Shown: positions 11,290-23,800, counted from the stretch's first letter. The stretch is DNA of 64,000 nucleotides from Ampelocalamus luodianensis (GCA_036346255.1 CM070633.1:16244001-16308000), one strand, 5' to 3'. Notes: generated by a model from the letters alone, not told the origin. Program-made: numbers and translations.

Positions 11290-11647
11290 GCCAACGCGTG
11301 CAACGACCACCGTAGGAGCGCTCAGGGTGGAGCTCCGGAGCTGGAGCGTGGCACTGGAGGCTTGGGCCGAAGTCGCGCAGCGCGTCACGCGCCGCACTCT
11401 GGGACCGTCGGAGGAGAGCGAGAAGCGAGGCGAGGCGTCGTGGCGAAAGCAAGCGATCGTGGAAGAAGAAGCGCGGCGTGCCGCCGCTGGGCGGGTTGAC
11501 GCGTTGCTTGGCGGTGACGACGTTGGCGACGATCTGCTGGATGCGCGGCGGCAGAGTGGTAGTATCGACATGGGCGGCTGCCGCCATCGTCGCGCGACGA
11601 TGGACGAGGGCGAGGGAGAGCAGGAGGCAGCGGAGAAACGCGCCCAT
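11290..11647 (-). pseudogene. Class III peroxidase 5' fragment, right arm (inverted copy)
   Basis: On the minus strand from 11647 it reads MGAFLRCLLLSLALV…, then RIQQIVANVVTAKQRVNP, aligning with the left copy. The distal helix is degraded: FFFHDRLLSPRR replaces the normal FHDC…GCDAS region, and frames shift afterward. Nucleotide similarity to the left copy continues to about 11,320, then stops. It retains sequence (ANVV) that the left copy lost, so the two are independently decaying copies of the same gene start. Non-functional. Confidence 0.8.
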
Positions 11648-11942
11648 GGGAGGAAGCTTTAGAGAGAGAGTGAGGAGGCCGGAGGAGGTGTTCTTGGCTC
11701 AATTTGGGAAGAGAGGTGAGAGAGAGGAGGGGAAAGGTGGTGGAGGTATTGGTGTAGTGAGGTGAGGTGGGAGTCCACATCACAGTCAACCATCTATGTT
11801 AGCGGTCAAGGTCAGTTCAGGCTCTTTTGGACATCCGATGATCCATTTAAATAGGTTTAGATATCAGATTTGACAGTTTCATAAATCAGGGATCTAAGTG
11901 AACTCCTCTAACAAGTTTAGAAATATGCAGTGTAATTTACTT
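11648..11942 (-). repeat. Right inverted-repeat arm, outer part
   Basis: The inverted partner of 5383-5713, uninterrupted. It includes the CT-rich promoter-like stretch (read on the minus strand) directly upstream of the peroxidase ATG, so promoter and 5' coding region were duplicated together. Confidence 0.8.
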
Positions 11943-12206
11943 TTTTTTTTCTCGCAGGGTAAAATTTAGTGTTCCAAAGTCCAAACTGCCTGATTTCTAC
12001 AAAATTGAATACTCTCGCGCTCCCATACAAGAAAAAGAACAGGAAATCATCTCTCTCTCAGATTCGAGGAACGAGCCACGCGACGCGAGGAGGCCTCATC
12101 AGATTCAGATCTGATTCGGTAGCAGGTTGTTTGGCCGCGTTGTCACCACAGTTCTGCACTCCAAGAGAGAGAAGGGAAAAAAGAAGCAAATAACAAAGAA
12201 CCAAGA
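11943..12206 (+). promoter_or_regulatory. 5' UTR / promoter-proximal region of the oxidoreductase gene
   Basis: The short space between the inverted-repeat element and the oxidoreductase ATG. It holds a poly(T) tract (11,941-11,950), CT-rich sequence (…CTCTCTCTCAG) and purine-rich AAGAGAGAGAAGGG just before the start. No clear TATA box is seen. The gene's promoter must therefore be compact or lie within the transposon. Confidence 0.4.
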
Positions 12207-15200
12207 ATGGAGGGGGACGGCAACCGCGCGGGGCTTCCCCGGATCGCAGTGGTCGGCGCGGGCATCTTCGCGCGCACGCAGTACATCCCCAGGCTCCGCG
12301 AGATCGCCCACCTCGTCGTCCTCAAGGCCATCTGGAGCCGCACCCAGGTGACTCCCATTCCTGCTCACTGTATCTCGTATCGTGTCTAGCTGCTTCTAGC
12401 TTCCATTGTCATCATCAGAGCAATCTCAAAAAGTGTTTTCTTTTTTATAAAAAAATATATTCTGTGGTAATTAGATGAGAGGGAATCTTTGCAGTGAGGT
12501 CAAATCTAGTTCGTACAGCACATGCCAATTTGCCAAATGGGGTACTAATCTGCTGCTTGTTTGGGTTAACCTCCTTTGTTGCTGCACAAAGTCGCGGTTA
12601 AATTCACCTCATGTGCGTCTCTAAGTACAGAGAAATGCACTCGTAATGTTCCCCGAAAGCTAATTGAGAAGAGAGATGTGAAAGGAATCCGTTATTAAGT
12701 GCATAACGTTTGTTGCTGGATGGGCTGGTGAAAATCATTGTTTTGTGAGATATGTCTTACTGTGTTTTGTGTGTCTGACCATTTCGGCACCATTGGTCAG
12801 GAATCCGCAGAGGCTGCTGCGGAGCTTGCTCGTGATTTTGCACCTACGATCGAGTGCAAATGGGGTGATGCAGGTCTGGAGGAGATAATGGGAGACCATT
12901 CAATCATGGGCGTTGCCGTTGTTCTTGCTGGGCAAGTCCAGGTCTGGTTCATGGAAAATTCCTTCAATTGCCTTTTTAGGAGAGCTGTTTCCCGTGGATT
13001 CAATATTTCACCAAGATGTTCCCATACCTTATGTCCTTTACCAATAAATTACTTTGCAAATTTCATTGCTGTCCACTTGTATAAAGAGAGATGATACAAC
13101 GCTAGACTGCAAAAATAATCCAAAACCTAGTTGAATGTTTCATTAGTAGTTTTCCAAATATGCAGGTTGAGCTTTCCCTAAAGATGCTTAAGGCTGGAAA
13201 GCATGTGATTCAAGGTAAGAGGGAAAATAAAAAGAATCTCATTGACCTAATTTGAGGTAGGGACTGGTAGCCGCAATAAAGAGGAATTCTTTCTCTTGGT
13301 TATCTCATTACCTAGTACTGTGGTGCCAAATGACTGAAAATCATGTTACATGAAATTTTCTAATGTTTTCCTCACTGTTTGGATGACATATTCTCTGGCG
13401 CTGTGAAGAGAAACCCGCTTCTGGATGTAAGTACTTTTAGCTTTTCATTATTTCTTTCATGAGCATCATAATAGATGTGATGAATATGTATGTGATCAGC
13501 TTTGTCAAAAACATTTCAGCGACGACAGAAGCAGAAACTGCATTGTCAAGCTACAACTCATTTCCAAACCAGTTCCCATATAAACCAATTTGGGCTCTTG
13601 CAGAAAACTACAGATTTGAACCTGCATTTGTGGAAGTAAACATTCATGATCTTATAATTCGGTTCTTTATTGGCAATTTATGTGGGTAATCTCTAGACTC
13701 TTATCAACAGTCAAGCAAGTTGATGAATGATATTGGTGATATGATGAACATCCAAGTTATTATTGAAGGATCAATGAACAGTTCAAACCCATACTTCAAT
13801 AGCTCTTGGAGACGAAATTTTGTGGTAAGGAGTCAAGTAGCAAACATCTTTTCTTTTTCTGTGTGACATGCTTTATCTGCAGTTTCTCTTGCCATACCTA
13901 CCACTTCACTTAAAATTTCCAAGCAACAACACAAATGTGTGAACTAGACAATGGTTAGGAATGATTTATGTTTCAGATTATAAAAGCGGCATAGATGAGT
14001 AATGTATAGTTGATTGGGTTGTATTAATTAACTGCTAAGCTTACTAAATATCAGACATTCAGATTCATACCAAAGGATTATTTTTTATGCACATCTTGTC
14101 AGTTTTCATACCCTAGGGAAGTCAATACAATATTTGAATTTGTCAATATCAATTCAACTAGGTAGTTAACAACGTTTTATAACTCTGTTTGCTTACCTGT
14201 GCGAAAGTTTTCCTGGTTTTGTTACATATATAATTCAAATCCATAGAGGTGCTTGTGGCATACATTTGGTCACCACTCACCATTAACTCAATTCTCTAGT
14301 TGTATCAATTTTATGTTTCTTATGTATTGGTATCTTTCTGTTGGCATTGAATAACAGTTTCATGCATGACTGCAATAACTAGGTCATTCAGGTTCTTCAG
14401 TTTTGAAGTATCCAAACGCTTGTTGTTGTCCTTTGTAATAGCTATATTTCTGCGAATTTTTTCTCTCGAGTTATGTGAAGGAAAAATCATTACAGACCAG
14501 CTACTTAGTCTGTTGGCATTACAAAGTACAAACACTTCATTGTGATGAACTCGGGATGTCTGCCCGCAGTCCTTACTATGATAACTTTAAATTGCAGGGT
14601 GGTTTCATACTGGACATGGGTGTGCACTTCGTTGCAGGACTAAGAATGGTAAATTTCCCATGTTATTTTTCAAGAAAGTGTTGACCAGCTTCTGGCTTTT
14701 GTAAATATCTGTAACATCAAGGAGTTATTGACTTATCGTATTCTATTTGGAGGATTTTATAATTTGATACTCCACATCGACATAGTAAATATAATCTTGA
14801 AAATACACAACACAACTGCTGCTATTAACTTAAGTTGAAGTAGGTCTGGTTTGCCACATGCCCACTTCGGCATCTATGATATGTGGAGACTAGTAATCCT
14901 TGCATTGAAGTGGTTCGTCAAGGGTTCTATTTACCAAATCAGTGTGCTGTTTAAGATTATGAATGTACCCATCTGTTTTCCACTCCTACTTTGTTAAGAT
15001 GATGAGCTCTTCTGTAACAGCTTGTTGGTTCGGAAATAGCAACTGTATCATCAATCTCCCGTCATGTGGATATGGGTTTACCACCACCTGATAACATATG
15101 TTCTCTTTTGTAAGTATTCAAAATACAAAGTGAATTTTGTAAATTGTAAATTTTTAGATCTTACAGACATTTGATGGGTTGATGCAGCCAACTGGAAAAT

Positions 15201-16261
15201 GGATGTGCTGGGGTCTTTGTATTTGCAGTCAATTCAAGATCACCAAAGGTTAACTTAAATCTTATTTCGAAAGCTTTATGTCAAGCACATAAATGTAATT
15301 TTTGCTTATTAGGTCATCTATCATTCATTGCATTCTTTTTTCCCCCCATTTTTGCTGATTATGCTAGAAATATGATATCTAGATATTATGGCGGGTTGAT
15401 GGAACAAAAGGAACAGTGCAAATCGAACGTGGAATTGATAGTGGGAAGCATGGCTACCAGGTAAAACCACTTTCTCAGTTTCTCTACAAGTGTCAATGAA
15501 ATGCCAGCTTGCTTCTGCAATGTTTATGCATGTCGGTGGCCACACAGTATTCAGTATTCACCCCACAAGCTGGAACCTTTCTTATTTGTTTCGACCAAAT
15601 TTGAAAATGTCTTATCAATAGCATTATGTACACAACGCATGGTTACAAATAATTATTTTTGTTCAAGCAGGATGCTTCTGGAGCAGTGTAAATTTCCCTT
15701 GTACTTATGAACCACGTTATGCATTTGCAGGTGCTATTCTCCAGCGAAAATGGGCAGTGCCGTAAGACATTTTATCCATTCTGTGGTGTTAATGAAGAAC
15801 TGAAGGCGTTTGTCCATGACATCTTGCAGGCTAGCAAAGTACTGTTATTAGTATATACGAATTCCAATTTATCTTTCTCTCAATGCATGCACATATTATT
15901 GCTTCACTCTAAGTGTTTATGAGAAAACACTGTTTCAAAATAGCTCAGCTCAACAGTATATTGCTGTAGAACATCTGGTTAGCTTCCATGAGTTGGAATT
16001 TGATGTAAATCCAAGAATAGTTTGACACATCAGTGCATATATTCTTCAAACTCCATTCAATATTTCAATGTTTTAATGGTATGCTAGGATTTCATTGCAC
16101 CCTCACTAACTTGCACTGAATGCTTGCCCATGCAGGACGGGGATCACAAGGCTGAAGCCCGCAGTTCTTATGTTGAAGGCGCCCGTGATGTCGCCGTTCT
16201 AGAAGCCATGCTTGAATCTAGCGCAAAGCAAGGAGCCCCGGTTCAAGTGAAGAAATTCTAA
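12207..16261 (+). CDS. Gfo/Idh/MocA-family NAD(P)-dependent oxidoreductase, 12 exons
   Basis: Exons: 12207-12347, 12801-12941, 13166-13214, 13409-13426, 13520-13635, 13711-13824, 14598-14648, 15021-15109, 15188-15248, 15383-15460, 15731-15838, 16136-16261. All introns are GT-AG, and the sum is 1,092 bp (363 residues plus TAA). The N-terminal Rossmann motif is RIAVVGAGIFA (residues 12-22). The family's conserved EKP lies in EKPAS on the 18-bp exon 4. Exon 7 carries GGFILDMGVHFVAGLR, matching the family's conserved Gly-Asp-x-Gly-x-His core of the C-terminal α/β domain. These enzymes reduce or oxidise sugar-like or cyclic substrates with a nicotinamide cofactor; the substrate of this plant subgroup is not deducible here. 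No targeting peptide is evident, so it is probably cytosolic. For exon 10 the upstream AG (15,366) would introduce TAG after four codons, so the acceptor at 15,382 is chosen. The only apparently intact gene in the window. Confidence 0.88.
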
Positions 16262-17905
16262 CGGACCTAAAATAGCAAAAAGATCATTCTTCAGCGAGCG
16301 TGATTTATCCATTATTATTGGATAAATTGTAGCATTATTAATAAGGAACAGGGTTCCATCATCATACGATTCATACCATTGAGGGTATAGAATGCAAATC
16401 ATAGTGTTTCCCTAGAACCATAGTTGCATACTTACAGTCATCATGTAAGCATGTACTCTTTCGCTATGGGATTCCTTGTATTCTTGCTTGTTGTTTTCCA
16501 ACTACATAAAACAGGTTACTTATCTTTGGCATGTGAAAATTAAGCTAAAATCTTGTGAATTTACTATCTTTGTGTTAAGCTAAAATCTTGTGAATTTACT
16601 ATCTTTGTGGTTTACATGTCTGTCATTCTGTATTCATGAGGAATTGAGGATTGTTAGGGTACAGGAAACATGTTGAAGCCCTGCATGTCAAAACGAAGGA
16701 AATATTTTGGATGCACTGAGCTCTGTAATAGGCTGCTGCACCAGTGCCGTTGGGCCCACCTGTCAGAGGCGTGCACAGGACTTACTTCCTCGCCATTGGG
16801 CCCACCTGCCAGTGACTTGAACGAACATTGTACCGATTAAATAATTTATTTATTTCTGCTCATCAGCGTATGGTTTCGTCTTCCTAATCATCAGAGCTCG
16901 CCCGGTTGGGCTAGGGCCAGGAGCAGCAGGTGAATGAAAATTGACGTGGCAAAAGCAGTCCCTCCAAGCTGGATCCGTCCGTTTTATTCATCTCATGCAA
17001 AGAAAAGAGGCCGCTAGGTCCATAGAGTATGCTGTGGTCTAACTAGGCGTTTGCAGTTTAGAAGGTTTTGGCTCTTGCTGCTCACATGATAAATGGGTTA
17101 TGAGGTTATCTGCTGGTGTTGTTGAATGATCACCTACGCTAAGACTACCCAAAAAAACAAAAGAGAAGTAGTAAGGGACAATCCATTGTATTGTGCCTTT
17201 ACTTCTCAGGCATCGGATAATTTTTTTAAAAAGCTGAGATCACTTTAGGGACCGCCAAAAGATTCACTCTAGTATTTTATTGTAGCGATTGATCATATGC
17301 GTTGGTTCTTTGATGTGTGGTTCAGAAGAGAGGATAGACGCAGTACCCATTTTCTTTCTCTTCATTATCTTTTTCTCCTGTGTGTGAGTCTCACTACCAA
17401 GTGGCGGATGCAGAATAAAATTAAGGTAGGACGATATAGGCGATAACTAATATGCAACAATGACCAAACGGAGGTGTTGGAACATGGCTTTTTCAATAAT
17501 TTCATGAGTTTAGCTCGCGCAATATGCACTATTCATCTTCTTTGACTTCAAGAGGCCCCAGGGTCCAGGGAGCATAAAGAACTCAACAGACGCCCCATCC
17601 TGCTATCCGATACTGCCACTGCCTGCAAGCAACTTCTCTCTCCTCTCATGCATGCATCCCTTATCATTTTTCCAAGGATTAATTCCTTATTTACCACTGG
17701 AATTTAGCTACTCCTTTATTGCCATCAGATCTCAACTTTTATCTCGTTTTTTGCACTCCCGTCGGTCAACCATGAGTTGACTGTCAAATTATGTACGAAA
17801 AGACTTAATTACCCTTCTTGCGCTTCATCTTCTTCATCTCTCCTCTCTCTCTTCACAGCGCCGAGACCGATCACCTCCATCTTTGCATCTTCTAAAGCTA
17901 ATGAA
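16262..17905. other. 3' UTR of the oxidoreductase and intergenic sequence
   Basis: The first few hundred bases after the stop are AT-rich and probably the 3' UTR. A short tandem duplication follows at 16,540. Further on there are two similar TTGGGCCCACCTG words (16,750 and 16,795) and CT-rich sequence near 17,820-17,870. No credible open frame. It ends at the target duplication of the copia element (ATGAA, 17,901-17,905). Confidence 0.4.
16540..16609. repeat. Perfect 35-bp tandem duplication
   Basis: Two adjacent identical 35-bp units (16,540-16,574 and 16,575-16,609), each containing TTAAGCTAAAATCTTGTG, in the probable 3' flank of the oxidoreductase. A recent local duplication. Confidence 0.9.
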
Positions 17906-18989
17906 TGTTGGAATTAATATGGGCTAGGCCCAAATTATATTCTAATTAATTCCTGATAAATCTCAAAGGCCCATGTGCATATGCTAAAACTGTTTAGTCC
18001 CACATGGAGGGATGAAGGGGAGTTACATCACTTTAGAAGGTGGAACGTGGTAACCCTCTTGTGGAATTGGAAAGAGCCAACACACGCGCCGCCGCCGTCC
18101 GAGCCGTGAAAGCGATCGGCGCGTGTGCGTGCGTGTGCGTGTCTTGTGCGCGTCTGTGAGCATGTCAGTCGCGGCGCGATTTTCTTTATCTATTCAAAAA
18201 TCGAAACGCACTGACACGTAATTGATTGCGAATCAATGGCGACCGTTGGTCTCTGGTCTCTTTATTTTTGCATGTCGAGTTGTGGTTCATGATGGCGATC
18301 GTTGGATTTCCGACGATCGTTGGCCTTGGACTTCCGATGATCGTTGGCCTTTGGACTTCGGTGATCGTTGGTCTTTGGACTTCGATAGCTGTTGGCCTTT
18401 GAACTTCGGTGTTGGTCTTTGGACTTTCGGGTTCGCTATTTAAAGAACAGAGTCCGTTCTCTCCAATGTTACACTGTCTGTAACTCCACCGTTTTTCGTT
18501 CTTGCTTTGGTTATCTCCATCCCGATGGTGCGTATCACGACCACCGGGAGAGCAGCCTCGGAACCCTCGTCCTCGAAGGCTTGCACGGCGAGGACGAATA
18601 AGGTTTTGGGGAGCGTTCGCGCGATCGCTCATTGCTACGATCTACATCAACCGCATCGCGACCACAATTCTGCGCGCACGTTCTACATACACCGAACGAC
18701 TACTACCACTACGTCATGACGAACGACGTCCTCATCAAGAACATCGCTTTGCATCTTCTTCTACCACCGAATGCAGGTATGCCTTTATCTCTCTTGTTAT
18801 TTGGTTTGTTTTACTTTTCGTTGTTGTTTTGAACACCGAGATAGAAATGCTAGCTCTCGTTCTTCTAGAATCAGTATAACTATAGTGTTCTTAGTTACCT
18901 ACTTTGTGAAAATAGCTAGAGTATTTTTCATGTTTTATCTAGCAAATTTCTGGATTAAAATACTTCGAAAAATGCTTATATGTTCAACA
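17906..18989 (+). repeat. 5' LTR of the copia element
   Basis: Starts TGTTGGAATTAATATGG and ends GTTCAACA. It contains TATA-like TATTTAAA (18,437-18,444) after a minisatellite. It differs from the 3' LTR mainly by short indels in GC-rich places, whereas AT-rich parts are nearly identical. Confidence 0.9.
18292..18430 (+). repeat. Minisatellite in the copia 5' LTR
   Basis: Five to six copies of a roughly 25-bp unit, GATCGTTGG(C/T)CTTTGGACTT, just upstream of the TATA-like element. The counterpart in the 3' LTR is at 37,006-37,155. Position in U3 suggests a promoter or enhancer array; that is inference. Confidence 0.8.
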
Positions 18990-19039
18990 ATCCAAAAACC
19001 TTATTCTAGGCATAGGCATTTTTCGACAATCGGCTTTCT

Positions 19040-19880
19040 TTGCCGCTCAAACCCCATGAATTCGATGGTGCGAATTACAAGAGGTGGCGCACCAAGATGG
19101 TGCTCTGGCTAACTACCATGAACATTTTCCATGTGGCAAATGGCAAGCCTGAAGGAACACTTACTCCTGAACAGGAGCAAGCGTTCGAGGCTGCTGATAA
19201 CCTTTTTAAAGGTGCCGTGGTTAGTGTTCTTGGTGAGAAGTTAGTTGATGCATACATGGTGATTACAAATGGGAAAGAGATGTGGGATGCACTCGAGGCC
19301 AAATTTGGGGTTTCGGATGCAGGCAGTGAATTGTATCTTATGGAGCAATACCATGACTATAGAATGGTTGATGGCCGTTCTGTAGTTGAGTAGGCTCATG
19401 AGATACAATCCATGGCCAAAGAACTTGAGCACTTCAAATGTGTGTTACCGGACAAGTTTGTCGCAGGAGGCATTATTGCCAAACTTCCTCCTTCTTGGAG
19501 GAATTTTGCTACTTCCCTGAAACACAAGAGACAAGAGTTTTCTGTTGAAAATCTCATCGGGTCTCTTAATGTTGAAAAGAAGGCGAGGGCAAAAGATACA
19601 CACATCAGAGGTAATGAGGGACATTCTAGTGCCAATGTGGTGCAAAAGAAATATGGCCAAGCTCAAAAGTTCAAAGGCAAGAACAAGACCGCACAAACAA
19701 CTAGCTTCAAGAAGAAGAAGAAGAACACAAAAGATAACCCTTGTTTTGTGTGCGGCGAATCTGGTCATTGGGCCAAGGATTGCAGTCAACGCAAGGGTGA
19801 GAAGAATCAGCAAGGGCAGAATTCCAAGTCTGCCAATGTTGTTGTTGGTACCACTGAGACGGGAACTTCAGGGTATGGTA
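19040..19880 (+). pseudogene. Copia gag with one in-frame stop
   Basis: Starts …PHEFDGANYKRW, the usual copia gag N-terminus, and continues through MWDALEAKFG and LPPSWRNFATSL. It ends with a zinc knuckle, CFVCGESGHWAKDC (CX2CX4HX4C), near 19,740-19,782. A TAG at 19,391 interrupts an otherwise continuous frame (…SVVE-stop-AHEIQ…), a single-base difference from a Gln codon. Lysine-rich sequence before the knuckle is typical of the RNA-binding region. Gag would form the virus-like particle of the element. Confidence 0.85.
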
Positions 19881-20834
19881 ATTTACCTCATCGTTCTTTC
19901 CGTATGTCAATCTACCGATTGGTGGATAGACACGTGATAATATACATGTGTGTGCTGATATTTCATTGTTTTCTTCTTACCAGTCACTCGGGATTCACCG
20001 TTCTAATAGGGAACGGGTCACATGCCACTGTTCATGGTGTTGGCACGGTCGATCTGAAGTTTACTTCGGGAAAGATTGTGCAACTGAAGAACGTGCATCA
20101 TGTGCCATCCATCAATAAGAATCTTGTCAGCGGATCTCTTCTGTGTAGAGATGGCTTTAGACTGGTATTTGAGTCCAATAAATTTGTAGTATCTAAGTGT
20201 GGACAATTTGTTGGTAAAGGCTATGTGTGCGGAGGCTTGTTCCGCCTATCTCTTTCAGATTTGTGTAATAATGTTGTGAACCATGTTTACAGTGGTAATG
20301 AGACTACTATTTGGCATTCACGACTTTGTCACATAAATTTTGGTTGCATGACGCGGTTAGCCAGTTTAGAGTTAATCCCGAAATTCACCCTTGCCAAAGG
20401 TTCTAAATGTCAAGTTTGTGTGCAATCAAAGCGACCTCGTAAGCCGCATAAGGCGCAGAGGTAAGAAACTTGGCACCATTAGAACTCATACATTCAGATG
20501 TGTGAGATGAATGGTGTGTTGACAAAAGGTGGTAAGAGATATTTTATGACTTTGATTGATGATTCCACTAGGTTACATTATGTGTATCTTTTGAAAACTA
20601 AAGATGAAGCTTTTCACTACTTTAAAATCTATAAGGCGGCGAGAACCAACTTGAAAAGAAAATCAAAAGGGTTAGGTCCGATCGTGGCGAGTACTTTTCT
20701 AATGAGTTCAATTTATTCTATGAGGAACATGGTATAATCCATGAGAGGACGCCTCCTATTCACCCATCAAACGGGTTCTTTGAAAGAAAGAACCGTACTC
20801 TAACTAATTTGGTTAACGCCATGTTAGACACAAT
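19881..20834 (+). pseudogene. Copia protease remnant, pre-integrase and integrase N-terminal half
   Basis: The protease start is visible in a shifted frame as …STDWWIDT, immediately followed by two stops (TGATAA near 19,936), where the active-site D-(T/S)-G should continue. The frame returns for VDLKFTSGKIVQLKNVHHVPS and the pre-integrase domain (IWHSRLCHINFGCMTRL). A stop at about 20,462 precedes the integrase core (LIHSDVCEMNG, FMTLIDDSTR, HERTPPIHPSNG). The gypsy insertion cuts the integrase at 20,834, and it resumes at 34,004. Confidence 0.8.
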
Positions 20835-20839
20835 GGTTC

Positions 20840-23800
20840 AGAGGACTTCAGATTTATTTGGTTTGTAATGCTTAACCAACCACCGGTCCTAGCATCACAA
20901 ATCAAATAAATCGATCTCGAGATATGTATACTTCCTAAAGCAAGATACACACCGGTACAAAATTAGACATCAACTCCATTCCACACATAGAGTCCAAACA
21001 CCACACTTCCAAACGGAAGATAAACAAATAGTAGAGATATTATGCACAATGGCCGATCGCCACAAGATACACAAATAACAACGAGAAAGACAATGAAGCA
21101 AAGCGCCATAAGATGGCTATAAACAAAGCCAATCAGCGTGCCTTCAACCCACAAGGCATCCGACCGACCGCCAAGTCTAGTCGCCCAAGAAGCGGCAACA
21201 CGACTCATGTATGAGGACCCCGAGGCTCACCTTCTTCCTCCGCAACAAAAACATTAAGCAAAGCACCAGTACAAAGACAATTCTAGTCGCCCAAGAAGCG
21301 GCAACACACTCACGTAAGTGAGGACCCGAGGCTCACCTTCTTCCTCGCAACAAAAACATTAAGCAAAGCACCGAGTACAAAGATTGTCTTTGTACCCGCA
21401 AGACCGACGTGTGAACAGCGCACTGCTCATAGACTACATGCGGGCTTGTTTTGTGGAGGTCATATGTTTCATTTGCATAAAGCCCATTTTCATTTGCAAT
21501 AAGATAATACATTTAGAAGGCAAGTTTACAATTCATTTTTAAGATTGAAATAGCAAGTAAAAGTAATAATAACAAAAGGGTAAGTAAAAACATCCTAGAA
21601 GTGACTATCCCAATAGTCACCACAACAATAGCACGAATCCCTGATCTGCACCACCCAAACAAGTTTTAATGTAAATGTTGTAGTCTAACTCTTGGAAGAC
21701 CTTGCAAGCGTGTCCATAACCTAGGACGAGGCTATTCGAATAGTTTGAACCCCGCAGGTGTACCAATGTACCCACACTTGAGCGCCTTTAAGCCAAAGCA
21801 CACTTCCGAAGGTATGCTGCCTGACTAAGTCCTACGAGACTTTTCCAATATTGTGTATTAACTACGAGCGCTCGTATGGATAGAAATCCATACGCTTACA
21901 TGGTAAAGCCTAAAAGACAACTACCCACTCGTGATAAAGCTTTTGGACAACTACCATGCTCCCACCTCCATCCTCCTCGCGACCTCCTCGCGACCTGAGC
22001 CAATACACGCCAAAGTACTAGGTCAAGAGAGGTCCCATATACTCTAGTGTGGTTAGCACGCAAAATGCTTGGTTCAATGTAACAAGATGTTCTGGTCCTT
22101 GTTGACTGGGCACCATTCCATCACACCCAATGATCACACCAATCATACCGTTGTGCCCAAGTCTAAATCATTTTGGTTTTCGTTTTAGTTTTGCAATTAA
22201 ACATAGCAAAAATGTGAAACATAAAGTTATAGTAGTTTTGTGTGATCAAGGTTAACGACTAAAGTCGATAACCGCCAGCTTCTACCGATAGCTAAGCATG
22301 TCTAAGCAAGTTGACCGGATCTACTAAGTGACAAGAGATCATCCAATGACCTCTAATCACAAAGAAATAACCTAGGCTCGTAGTAGAGATCAATATTTTT
22401 TTATAGGATATGCACTACGGATTTAACTAATCAATTTAACACAAATTAAGCGATGCATACATACAAATTGAAACAAAATATTAGACTTTAAAATACTGGA
22501 TAAATATGATCAAAGCGCTTGTTCGGATGTCGTTGCTCAATATGTCATGACGATCGTCCTCGTGGTTCTTTGCAAATATCAAGCCTAACGATCGAACATA
22601 ACAAAAATAAGAACGAATAACACCGACAAAACTCAAACATACAACAACATCAAAACAAGCCAAACTCACACACAACCTAAGCATGATATAACAAAATTTT
22701 AGAAACAGAGAACAAATTATTTTAAGTTATTAATAATTTTCTATGAATTTTCTAAGCTAAAAACACAACATGCCACTAGTTAATTACTTAACAAATTTTC
22801 ATGAACAGAAACAGTGTGTAAAACCTATCCTAATAGTTAGTATACTGAAAATGAAATTTCTGAATTGGGTTTCTTGTATTTGGACAATTATTGAAAGAGA
22901 TATGCATTTTCTAATTTGGAGATTACGATTTACAACATTAAATTAATTAACAGATTTTTGCTACAGATACAAGGTTGAAACTCATTTTAGTAAATAGTAC
23001 ATTTAAAATGAAAATTAACAAGACTGGTTTCATGCAGTTTGGATAAAAATTGAATTAGTTATGCATTTTACAAGTTTAATTGATTTAACAGGCAATGTAA
23101 AAGCATTTCGAAATACTAAAGCACTTAATACTTCTTCTACCGACGCATGCGCTAGCCCCAACATCGACAGGGGGCTCGCCGCAAAAAATGACAGAGCGGA
23201 TCGCGCATAAGGTGACGTCGGCGTATTCTAAGAATACGCTTCTTGACTACCAAAGTGCAAACCTACATACTCTCACAAGAAATACGTTTCCCAACAGAGA
23301 AAACGACAATGAAACTACACAAACCCTAATCGACATTCCGGGCCCACATGACGAGACACAAAGTGAAATGCAACGGTTGGATTAAACGATTTTAAACGTG
23401 ATTAACAGCAAGGCCCACAAGCCGTAGATACAAACTAAAAGACGATTAGAGCTTAAGAAGGATTAGACCTTAGCTACGGCGGCTCGACGGAGTTCCCACA
23501 CGCGCCGCGACGCGGCGAGGTGGGGATCCGAGAATGGCCGAGGCTCGAGCTCGGGGATGGCACGCGGGTGCACCGCAGCTCCACGAACTTGATGCCGATG
23601 ACGCGAGCCCAATGGTCGCCGGAGATGGCCCACGGCACGGAGGCGGAGAAGAAGCTACGGCTCGCGAGAAGGCGCCATGCACTTCGAAAGGCCGAGAAGT
23701 TGCGCCACGGGATCGCCGACTCCGTGAGCAATAAGCACAAGACAAAGTCGAAGAAGAAGGTCCGAGGCGCGGAATTGCACGACGGCGAACACCGCGCGCG

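Larger units (their letters stand above)
5383..11942. mobile_element. Large inverted-repeat (Mutator-like / foldback) element carrying peroxidase fragments
   Basis: The outer ends are inverted repeats. The left begins AAAGTACACTGTAGGTCC (from 5383), and the right end, reverse complemented, begins AAAGTAAATTACACTGCATA (from 11942). The arms stay alignable inward through (C/T)CTAAACTTGT(C/T)AGAGG, a shared promoter-like CT-rich stretch, and the start of a class III peroxidase. The arm starting TACACTG…GTCCCTAAACTTGTC resembles grass Mutator-like termini. No transposase is present, so it would be non-autonomous. I could not identify a convincing 9-bp target duplication, so the class is inference; an inverted gene duplication is the alternative. 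A solo LTR interrupts the left arm. Confidence 0.55.

Noticed and set aside
18186..18632. 148-codon minus-strand frame with repeated QRPT words
   Set aside because: It is the reverse reading of the LTR minisatellite.
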